From Paucibacter sp. PLA-PC-4 (lineage in GTDB: Bacteria > Pseudomonadota > Gammaproteobacteria > Burkholderiales > Burkholderiaceae_C), in the NCBI RefSeq assembly GCF_026241155.1, contig NZ_JAPFGP010000001.1:248001-312000 (forward strand): a stretch of DNA of 64,000 nt. The letters run 5' to 3'. The translations under genes were made by a program, and so were the position numbers. The notes beneath the pieces were generated by a model. It was not told the DNA's origin, searched no databases, and worked only from the letters and a program-made list of their open reading frames with translations. Positions 24,783 to 31,245 of the stretch are shown here, piece by piece. Each line of letters starts with the position of its first letter. Positions within the stretch are counted from its first letter, which is position 1.

Positions 24783-26233
24783 GCAGTGGCTCCTTCATCG
24801 CTGTACTTGCGCGAGGTGGCATAAGGCACGGTGATCGTGACGACCGTGCCCGACGGCTGGTTCTCGCTGACGGTGACGCCGGCCTTGTGGCCGTGCAGCA
24901 GCATCAGGCGCTCGCGGATATTGGCCAGGCCCACACCGGTGCCGGCGGTGGCGGCGCGGCCGAAGCCCAGACCGGTGTCGGCGACCGTGACGGCCAGCTT
25001 GCCGTGCAGGATCTCGGCCTTGACGGTCAGCTTGCCGCCCTCGGCCTTGGGCTCCAGTCCATGCTTGATCGCGTTCTCGACCAGGCCCTGGATCATCATT
25101 GAAGGGAACTCAGCCGATAGCAGGCCCTCGGGCACATCGATCTCAGTGTGCAGTCGCTCTTCCATGCGTACCTTTAGGATCTCCAAATAGGGCCGGATCA
25201 CGGCCAGCTCGCGGCCCAGGTCGCGCCCGCCGTTGGCATTGGCCTCGCGCATCGTTGGCATCGACGCACGCAGCAGCGCGATCAGGTTCTTCTGCATCTG
25301 CGATGCGCGCGGCGGATCGGTCTCGATCAGGTGGTCGATTGAGGCCAGGGTGTTGAACAGAAAATGCGGTTCCACCTGGGCCTGCATCGCCGCCATCCTG
25401 GCTTCGACGACCTGGCGCTTCAGCGACTCGGCCTCGGCCGTCTCGGTGGCCGCCGCCGCCTTGACCTCGGCCTGGATACGGCCCTTGTAGGTGATCTTGA
25501 TGATGGCGGAGGCGACGACCAGGAACACCGCCAGCTCCTGCAGGAAGTCGCCTAACCGCACGGTTCTGATGCGCACCCGGGGCTCCCCGTCAGCCTCGAC
25601 GTTCAGTGCTTCGCGGGCGGCTTCGGCCGCATCGCGCTGGGCCTGCTGGGCGTCGAGCACCGCCTGCTGGGCGTCACGGGCAGCCTGCTGCAGCGTGTGC
25701 TTGGCTTCTTGCACCGCCTCGCGCACATCGTCCCGGCTCAGCGAAGGAGGCAGCCTGATGTCGATCGAGGGCAGGCTGGGGTCGACATCCGCCTCCGCCG
25801 CCGAGGCGCCGGAGGCGGGCTGGCTGGCCACCCGCGGGATCACCCGCACCCCGCGCTCGTCGATCGTTACGTCGTAGCGTATGCCCTCGGGCGAACTGGC
25901 GGGCAGTGCTGCCGGCTTGGTCTGCTCGACCGGTGCGGCAGGTGGCGCCGGAGCCGCCGGGACTGCGGGTGGCTTGGCACGCGCGCGGCGTGGCGCCGTT
26001 TCTTCGACATGCTCAGTGATGCGCCAAGTGAACGGCGGCAGGCTTTGCAGCACACTGGTGCCGATCAGCAGCAGCACCGACAGCACGGCAAAGCGCTTCC
26101 AGCTGATGCCAACCAGCCAGTTGGCATAGACATGAAAGCCGCGCATCAGCGCCGAGGACAGGGCCTGCCAGCGGGCGTAGGGCGTGGGCGAACTGACGCC
26201 GGGCGGCGTTGGGGGGAAAGGAGGAGCGTTCAT
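24779..26233 (-). CDS. LytS-type sensor histidine kinase (His_kinase PF06580 class)
   Basis: A 484-residue kinase. A membrane helix lies at about 49-65 (FAVLSVLLLIGTSVL). A Pro/Ala-rich region follows, then a long Ala/Gln-rich heptad stretch at about 170-215 that looks like a periplasmic coiled coil (AARDAQQAVLDAQQAQRDA), and a second membrane helix at about 230-250. The cytoplasmic part has the family box QVEPHFLFNTLASI with the phospho-His, N box GLVENAIKHGL and GTGVGLANIRERL. It pairs with the LytTR regulator of the same operon. The extracytoplasmic coiled coil is not a sensor fold I recognise. Confidence 0.9.
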   Translation of the reverse strand: MNAPPFPPTPPGVSSPTPYARWQALSSALMRGFHVYANWLVGISWKRFAVLSVLLLIGTSVLQSLPPFTWRITEHVEETAPRRARAKPPAVPAAPAPPAAPVEQTKPAALPASSPEGIRYDVTIDERGVRVIPRVASQPASGASAAEADVDPSLPSIDIRLPPSLSRDDVREAVQEAKHTLQQAARDAQQAVLDAQQAQRDAAEAAREALNVEADGEPRVRIRTVRLGDFLQELAVFLVVASAIIKITYKGRIQAEVKAAAATETAEAESLKRQVVEARMAAMQAQVEPHFLFNTLASIDHLIETDPPRASQMQKNLIALLRASMPTMREANANGGRDLGRELAVIRPYLEILKVRMEERLHTEIDVPEGLLSAEFPSMMIQGLVENAIKHGLEPKAEGGKLTVKAEILHGKLAVTVADTGLGFGRAATAGTGVGLANIRERLMLLHGHKAGVTVSENQPSGTVVTITVPYATSRKYSDEGATA

Positions 26234-26365
26234 CGGTGGACCTTTTGATGCTCCGCACTGTACGCAAGGCGCGCGCAGGCACCCATGGCGCTGCGATGCG
26301 GTGCCGCGACGAAGGGCTGAAGTGCACCGGGCCGTGACAGTCGGTGACGTCGGCCCAGAAAGAAC

Positions 26366-26393
26366 AAGGCCCCTGGGTTGAGCCAGGGGCCTT
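26366..26393 (-). terminator. Rho-independent terminator of the small membrane peptide gene
   Basis: A perfect 11-base-pair stem AAGGCCCCTGG / CCAGGGGCCTT (26366-26376 and 26383-26393) with a 6-base loop. Read on the minus strand it is followed by GTTCTTTCT, a T-rich tract. It lies 25 bases past the stop of the 25-residue peptide gene and supports a short separate transcript. Confidence 0.75.
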
Positions 26394-26418
26394 GCCGGGA
26401 TGCGGCTGCGCTCTCGCG

Positions 26419-26496
26419 CTAGAACATGGACTGGACGAAAAGTAGCAGCAGCACCATCAAGATGACCGCGAATTGAACGCCACGTTGCTGAAACAC
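26419..26496 (-). CDS. 25-residue hydrophobic membrane peptide
   Basis: A GTG at 26496 opens a 25-codon frame ending in TAG at 26419-26421. The predicted peptide begins MFQQRGVQF and continues with one hydrophobic helix, AVILMVLLLLFVQSMF. The GTG is preceded by AGAGGGGG at a sensible 6-base distance (ATCAAA between). A strong terminator follows 25 bases downstream, and a dyad CCCCTCTTAGGGG lies about 60-75 bases upstream. An upstream in-frame ATG at 26529 would add 11 residues but lacks a good ribosome site. Such peptides can be membrane stress regulators, subunits of larger complexes or toxins; nothing distinguishes these here. Confidence 0.55.
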   Translation of the reverse strand: MFQQRGVQFAVILMVLLLLFVQSMF

Positions 26497-26557
26497 TTTG
26501 ATCCCCCTCTGCTTTTGGACTGCGACCATGCTAGGGAACTCCCCAGTATCTGGCTGT

Positions 26558-26570
26558 CCCCTCTTAGGGG
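26558..26570. promoter_or_regulatory. Operator-like dyad CCCCTCTTAGGGG upstream of the small peptide gene
   Basis: CCCC and GGGG arms flank TCTTA. On the minus strand it reads CCCCTAAGAGGGG, followed 8 bases on by GATACT, a plausible -10, and the peptide start lies about 40 bases beyond. The dyad would sit at the -35 position, which suggests activator-dependent transcription. A similar CCCTCTTGAGGGGG occurs at 29187-29200. Confidence 0.35.
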
Positions 26571-26621
26571 GAACCCGCAGTTTTTGCAAAGCGGCATCTT
26601 GTCACAGGGTGTCGCTAGCGG

Positions 26622-26641
26622 CCGGCAACAGATGTTGCCGG
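26622..26641 (-). terminator. Perfect hairpin after the YceI operon
   Basis: CCGGCAACA / TGTTGCCGG (26622-26630 and 26633-26641) form a perfect 9-base-pair stem with a 2-base spacer, 12 bases past the stop of the distal yceI gene on the minus strand. There is no T tract, so it may be an mRNA 3' end stabiliser or a protein-binding palindrome rather than an intrinsic terminator. Confidence 0.4.
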
Positions 26642-26652
26642 ATGTACCAGGC

Positions 26653-27222
26653 TTACTGCTTGATTGCCTCGACCTGGATCACCAGCTTGACGTTCTTCGG
26701 GAAACCCCAGGCCAGGCCGTAGTCGACGCCCCACTGGGTGCGGTCGATGGTGGTCTCGAAATCACCGCCGCAGACTTCGCGCTTGAGCATTGGGCTGTCG
26801 TAGCAGCCGAAGTTGCTGGCCTTCAGGGTCACCGGGGCGGTCTTACCCTTGAGCGTCAGCTGGCCGGCTACTTCGCTGACCTTGTCACCGTTGAAGCTGA
26901 ACTTGTCACCGACAAAGGTGGCGGTCGGGAACTTCTCGGCCGCGAAGATGTCGTCGCTCAGCAGATGCTTGTTGAACGGCGCGGTGCCTGTGTTGATCGA
27001 GCTGATGTCCAGCGTCAGTTCGACCTTGCCGGTCTTGGCGGCACGATCCAGCGTGACCGAGCCTTCCTTCTTGTCGAAACGGCCGCGGTTGGTGGAGACG
27101 CCGAAGTGGCCGATCTCGAAGGTGGCGAAGGTGTGCGTCGGGTCGATCGCGTACTTGACGGGTTCGGCCTGGGACAACGAGGACAGCGCCAGCAAGGCGG
27201 CGGCGAACAGGGCTTCTTTCAT
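26653..27222 (-). CDS. YceI family periplasmic lipid-binding protein (distal copy)
   Basis: A 189-residue secreted protein starting at the ATG at 27222. It has signal peptide EALFAAALLALSSLSQA and the YceI lipocalin-like barrel motifs YAIDPTHTFATFEIGHFG, SINTGTAPFNKHLLSDDIF and VAGQLTLKGKTAPVTLKA. Family members bind polyisoprenoid chains such as ubiquinone precursors in the periplasm. Two cysteines (in FGCYDS and EVCGG) could form a disulfide. It is the third gene of a b561-YceI-YceI operon, 37 bases after the other yceI copy. The two copies differ substantially and probably have distinct ligands or roles. Confidence 0.92.
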   Translation of the reverse strand: MKEALFAAALLALSSLSQAEPVKYAIDPTHTFATFEIGHFGVSTNRGRFDKKEGSVTLDRAAKTGKVELTLDISSINTGTAPFNKHLLSDDIFAAEKFPTATFVGDKFSFNGDKVSEVAGQLTLKGKTAPVTLKASNFGCYDSPMLKREVCGGDFETTIDRTQWGVDYGLAWGFPKNVKLVIQVEAIKQ

Positions 27223-27259
27223 GGGATTTCCGTTTGCAAGGGTGGGGGAACTGAGGGCC

Positions 27260-27844
27260 TCAGAGCGGCGCGACGCCGTTGAAAACCAGCTTGAACTTGA
27301 TCTGTACATCGTTGGCGACGATGGAGGTGTCGCTCCACTCGCCGTCACCGACCTTGAACTCCAGGCGCTTCAAAATGAAGCCGCCGGTCGCGGTGGACAG
27401 CGGGCCGGCTTGGGCCAGCGTGATGGGCACGACGATGTCGCGGGTCTGCCCTTTTAGCGTCAGCTTGCCGACCACCTCGAACTTGCCCGCGCCGGTTGCC
27501 TTGACGGCAGTGCTCTGGAAACTGGCCTGCGGCATCTTCTTGCTGTCGAACCAGGGTGCCTTGGCCAGCTCGCTCTCCAGCTCGGGCGCGCCCAGCGAGA
27601 CGCTGGCCAGATCGATCGTGAAGCCGACCTTGCCAGTCTCGGGCTTCTTCGGGTCGAAATTCAGCTGGGCATCGAAGCGCTTAAATCGGCCCTCGACCGG
27701 CACGCCCATCTGGCGGCTGGTGAAGCTGAGCTCGCTTTGAGCGGCCTGCAGTTGGGCAGGCTTGGCCTGGGAATGGGCCAGCGGTGCCTGCAGCAGTAGC
27801 AGGCCGGCGGCGGCGGAAATCGCAGCGGTGATGAGGGTTCGCAT
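27260..27844 (-). CDS. YceI family periplasmic lipid-binding protein (proximal copy)
   Basis: A 194-residue secreted protein with signal peptide ISAAAGLLLLQAPLAHSQA, starting at the ATG at 27844. YceI motifs are SELSFTSRQMGVPVEGRF, TIDLASVSLGAPELESEL, PWFDSKKMPQASF and VVGKLTLKGQTRDIVVPI. The family carries isoprenoid lipids, and a YceI gene next to a cytochrome b561 gene suggests quinone handling in the periplasm. It lies 22 bases after the b561 gene and 37 bases before the second yceI. Unlike the distal copy it has no cysteines in the mature part. Confidence 0.92.
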   Translation of the reverse strand: MRTLITAAISAAAGLLLLQAPLAHSQAKPAQLQAAQSELSFTSRQMGVPVEGRFKRFDAQLNFDPKKPETGKVGFTIDLASVSLGAPELESELAKAPWFDSKKMPQASFQSTAVKATGAGKFEVVGKLTLKGQTRDIVVPITLAQAGPLSTATGGFILKRLEFKVGDGEWSDTSIVANDVQIKFKLVFNGVAPL

Positions 27845-27866
27845 AGTTAGAGATTCTTGGTGGGGT

Positions 27867-28424
27867 TCAGGAACGAGCGGGCAGCATGCGCAGCAGCAGG
27901 CCATCCTTATCGAGGAACTGGTGCTTCAGCGCGGCCGCCACATGGGCTACGACCAGGGCCGCCAGGCCATAGGCCAGCAGCTTGTGCGTTTGCTTCAGGG
28001 TCTCGGCCAGCGCCTTGTCGGGGGCGACGAAATCGGGCAACGGCAGCAGGCCGAACCAGACGATAGGAAAGCCCGCCGCGGAGCTGTAGGCCCAGCCGGC
28101 CAGCGGCACCGCGAAGAACAAGGCATAGAGCAGGCCGTGAACCCAGTGCGAGGCGCGACGCTGCCAGGCTGGAGCCGGCAGATCAGCCGGGGCCGGGTGC
28201 ATCAAGCGCCACAGCAGACGCAGCGCCGACAAGCTCAGAATCGTCACGCCGGCCCACTTATGCCAGTTGTAGAGCTTGAGTCGGCTCATTGAAAAAGGTT
28301 GATCGACCATATACAGCCCAACCCCGAAAGCGCCGACGATGGCCAGGGCCAGCAGCCAGTGGAAGGCGATCGCCAGCCCGTTGTAGCGGGCTGGTGGTGT
28401 GGCATGGCGTGAGCTTTTTGGCAT
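27867..28424 (-). CDS. Cytochrome b561 family membrane protein
   Basis: A 185-residue membrane protein with four helices and the expected heme-ligand histidines: AIAFHWLLALAIVG in helix 1, LYNWHKWAG before helix 2, SHWVHGLLYA in helix 3 and QTHKLLAYGLAALVVAHV in helix 4. The family (CybB) oxidises ubiquinol and passes electrons, for example to superoxide. As first gene of the b561-YceI-YceI operon it likely works on quinone-like lipids that the YceI proteins bind. It is divergent from the HD-domain gene across about 165 bases that hold no other gene. Confidence 0.92.
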   Translation of the reverse strand: MPKSSRHATPPARYNGLAIAFHWLLALAIVGAFGVGLYMVDQPFSMSRLKLYNWHKWAGVTILSLSALRLLWRLMHPAPADLPAPAWQRRASHWVHGLLYALFFAVPLAGWAYSSAAGFPIVWFGLLPLPDFVAPDKALAETLKQTHKLLAYGLAALVVAHVAAALKHQFLDKDGLLLRMLPARS

Positions 28425-28589
28425 GGCGGTTCAGTCTGGGAGCTTGGGATGGAGTTTGCATGTCCAGGCTGGGAGGGCGGTTCATGCCTCTTGAGGCTAG
28501 GGTTCAGTGATTTTGAATGATTGCGTCATGCGCCGGTCACGACCGCTGCGCAAGATGGAGGTTGCTGTAGTTTTCGCAGGGAGTCCGCC

Positions 28590-29165
28590 ATGGACCTGAT
28601 CGCCAAGATCGAAGCCTTGTTCATCCGCCGGGGCGCTTGTGCCTACGATGGTGAGCGACGCGAGAGTGTCAGCGCACTGGAGCATGCTTTGCAGTGCGCG
28701 CAGCTCGCGGAGTGGGCGCATGCCGACCAGGCCTTGGTCGCGGCGGCCCTGCTGCACGATCTGGGTCAGCTGCTGGACGGCGGGCCGAGCGACGATTTGT
28801 GCGACGACCAGCATGAGGTCCGAGCGCTTGGCCTGCTGGCCACCGGTTTCGGCCCCGAGGTGCTGGAGCCGATCCGGCTGCATGTGCAAGCCAAGCGTTT
28901 TCTGGTCAGCACTGACGAGCGCTACGAGCGTGGCCTGTCGCCGGCCTCGCGTCACAGCCTGACCCTGCAGGGCGGCCGCATGCGGCCCGAGGAGCGCCTG
29001 ATCTTCCTGGCCCAGCCCCATGCTAGTGCGGCCCTGCAACTGCGGCGCTGGGACGATCTGGCCAAGCATCCGGGCAAGCGCACACCGCCGCTGGGCTACT
29101 ACTTGTGCCTGCTAGAAGATCTGCTGCGCCAGACGCGCCGGCCGTTACGAGTAGCGATCGCCTGA
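28590..29165 (+). CDS. HD-domain oxygenase/phosphohydrolase of the PhnZ (Phn-HD) type
   Basis: A 191-residue HD protein starting at the ATG at 28590. It has ALEHALQCAQLAEWA, LVAAALLHDLGQLLD with the HD pair, DQHEVRALGLLATGFG with the third His, and EPIRLHVQAKRFLVS followed by LSPASRHSLTLQGG. That last wording is typical of PhnZ-related proteins associated with phosphonate degradation, mixed-valent di-iron enzymes that cleave 2-amino-1-hydroxyethylphosphonate. No other phosphonate gene is in the window, and PhnZ works with a PhnY hydroxylase, so the substrate here is open. A strong hairpin follows 120 bases downstream. Confidence 0.75.
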   Translation: MDLIAKIEALFIRRGACAYDGERRESVSALEHALQCAQLAEWAHADQALVAAALLHDLGQLLDGGPSDDLCDDQHEVRALGLLATGFGPEVLEPIRLHVQAKRFLVSTDERYERGLSPASRHSLTLQGGRMRPEERLIFLAQPHASAALQLRRWDDLAKHPGKRTPPLGYYLCLLEDLLRQTRRPLRVAIA

Positions 29166-29284
29166 GGGCGGGCTGCGATCCGATCTCCCTCTTGAGGGGG
29201 ATAGGCGGGCCGGGGGTGGAATCAGATACTGCTCTTCGATCACTCGCTGCCTGGACCTCAGCGTGCTGATCGAGGGGAGGAGTG

Positions 29285-29340
29285 CTATGCCGGCATGGCA
29301 AGACCCGCAAGGGTTTTGGCTTGCCGGCATAGTTATTTGT
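29285..29340 (+). terminator. Long hairpin with GCAA loop, probable terminator
   Basis: Outer arms CTATGCCGGCA (29285-29295) and TGCCGGCATAG (29322-29332) pair perfectly. Inner arms AAGACCC and GGGTTTT pair around a GCAA tetraloop (29307-29310). TTATTTG follows on the plus strand. It lies between the PhnZ-like gene and the HisKA_2 kinase. It fits an intrinsic terminator, although the distance from the upstream stop (120 bases) and the length of the stem leave room for another RNA role. Confidence 0.5.
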
Positions 29341-29415
29341 GCGGCGCTTCGCCCGTGCGTGCAATTTGTGGCCAGCCTTGTTATAAGGCTACAAAGCATG
29401 CCTTAGGGAGGCTCC

Positions 29416-31245
29416 ATGGTTGACGAGCAGTCGGCCGTCGCGCTCGGCGCGTCGGCCCTGGACGTTCTGCTGGGCAGCGAGGGGCCGATCGGGCTGGCGG
29501 TGCTGGACAGCGGGCTGCGCTATCACCGCATCAACCGTGTGCTCGCCGAGGCGAACGGCCCCAGCGTGGCCCAGCATCTGGGGCGCAGCGTGGCCGAAGT
29601 GCTGCCCGATGCCGCCGCCAAGCTGGTGCCGCTGCTGCGCGAGGTGCTGGAGACCGGGCAGGCCAAGCGGGGTTTGCGCATCATGGCCGAGGTGCCCAGC
29701 TTGCCGGGAGAGCTGTCCGAGTGGGAGGCCAACTACCTGCCGATTACCGGCCGCGACGGTGCGGTGCAGGGCGTGCTGGTGCAGGCGCTGAACCTGACTC
29801 TGGAGCGTCGGGTCAAGGCCGCCGGCGAGCAACACCTGCGCCGCGTGCTCGATGGCTTGTTCGTCTTTGTCGGCGTACTCAGCCCTGAAGGTGAATTGCT
29901 CGAAGCCAATCGTGCGCCGCTCGAGGCCGCCGGCATTGCGCTTGAGCAGGTGCGCGGCTTGCCGTTCTGGGACGCACCCTGGTGGAATCATGACGCTGAG
30001 CTGCAGGCCTGGATGCGCGAGGCGGTGCGCCGCGCCGCCGCCGGCGAAACGGTGCGCCGTGATGTGGTCGCCCGCATGGCCGGCGACAGCCGTATGGCGG
30101 TGGACTTCATGCTGGCGCCGCTGTTCGATGAACAGGGCCAGGTCACTCATCTGGTGCCGTCCGGCATGGACATCAGCGCCAGGCGTGCTAGCGAGCAAGC
30201 GCTGCAGGCCAGCGAGGACCGATTCCGGCGTGTCTTTGAGGGCGCCACCGTCGGCATGGCCTTGATCGACGCCAGCGGCCGGGTGCTGCTGGCCAACGAG
30301 AGCATGGCCGGCTTGTTCGGCTACACCCGCTATGAGCTGGCCGGCCTGGCTGTACATCAGTTGGTGCCGGAGCGACAGCGCGAGGCCCATGTCGACCATG
30401 TGGCAGGTTTCATGCGCACGCCGGCGCTGCGCTACATGGCCAAGCGTCAGGAGTTGTACGCGCGCAAGAAGGACGGCAGCGAGTTCGCGGTCGAGATCGG
30501 CCTGAACCCGCTGCCCGGCAGCGAGGGCCAGCAGGTGCTGGCCACTATCAGCGATGTCACCGATCGGCGCGCCGCCCAGTCCGAGATCGAGCGCGCGCTG
30601 GCCGAGAAGACCGTGCTGCTCAATGAGGTACACCACCGCGTCAAGAATAATCTGCAGGTCATCTCCAGCCTACTGAACCTGCAGTCCCGCAATGCCGAGC
30701 CCGGGGTGCAGGCGGCGCTGCGCGACAGCCAGAGTCGCGTGCGGTCGATGGCCTTGATGCACCAGTTGCTGTTCGAGCGGCGCGACTTCAGCGCGCTGGA
30801 ACTGGGCCCCTATTTGCGCCGGCTAGGCAGCCTGCTGCGCGACACCTATTTGGGTGGCGGCAGCAAGCTGCGCCTGGAGGTTGACGCGCCGGACCGCGGT
30901 TTCAGTATGGATCTGCAGCAGGCCATACCCTGCGGGCTGCTGGTCAATGAGCTGGTCACGAACGCGATCAAGCATGCATTCCCGGACGGTCGCGCCGGCC
31001 TGGTCTGCATTCGGCTTCGGACTGGCGCGGCGCCAGGCGATGGCCTTGCGGTGCTGGAGGTGCTGGACGACGGCATCGGCCTGCCCGAGGGGCTGGAGCC
31101 GGGCGAGGGGCGCGGTCTGGGGCTGCAACTGCTGCCCCTGCTGGCCGAACAGGCGCGGGCGCGGCTGACCGTGCGGCGCGAGGCCGGCACCTGCATCAGC
31201 CTGCATCTGGAACAGGATACGGTCAAGGGAGTCCAAGATGTTTGA
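29416..31245 (+). CDS. Soluble PAS sensor kinase of the HisKA_2 (HWE-like) class
   Basis: A 609-residue cytoplasmic kinase with no membrane helix. Three PAS-like domains occupy about residues 10-125, 135-260 and 265-390; the third opens with RRVFEGATVGMALIDASGRV. The HisKA_2 box is LLNEVHHRVKNNLQVISSLL (about 400-420), and the ATPase domain shows GLLVNELVTNAIKHAFP and DDGIGLPEG with GRGLGLQLL. This class responds to light, redox or small ligands bound by PAS. The stop overlaps the start of the REC-PAS-GGDEF-EAL gene by 8 bases, so that protein is almost surely its phosphorylation target. Confidence 0.92.
   Translation: MVDEQSAVALGASALDVLLGSEGPIGLAVLDSGLRYHRINRVLAEANGPSVAQHLGRSVAEVLPDAAAKLVPLLREVLETGQAKRGLRIMAEVPSLPGELSEWEANYLPITGRDGAVQGVLVQALNLTLERRVKAAGEQHLRRVLDGLFVFVGVLSPEGELLEANRAPLEAAGIALEQVRGLPFWDAPWWNHDAELQAWMREAVRRAAAGETVRRDVVARMAGDSRMAVDFMLAPLFDEQGQVTHLVPSGMDISARRASEQALQASEDRFRRVFEGATVGMALIDASGRVLLANESMAGLFGYTRYELAGLAVHQLVPERQREAHVDHVAGFMRTPALRYMAKRQELYARKKDGSEFAVEIGLNPLPGSEGQQVLATISDVTDRRAAQSEIERALAEKTVLLNEVHHRVKNNLQVISSLLNLQSRNAEPGVQAALRDSQSRVRSMALMHQLLFERRDFSALELGPYLRRLGSLLRDTYLGGGSKLRLEVDAPDRGFSMDLQQAIPCGLLVNELVTNAIKHAFPDGRAGLVCIRLRTGAAPGDGLAVLEVLDDGIGLPEGLEPGEGRGLGLQLLPLLAEQARARLTVRREAGTCISLHLEQDTVKGVQDV

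Noticed and set aside
26497-26529. Longer, ATG-initiated version of the small membrane peptide
   Set aside because: The GTG at 26496 has a much better ribosome site; the extra 11 residues are charged and precede it without support.
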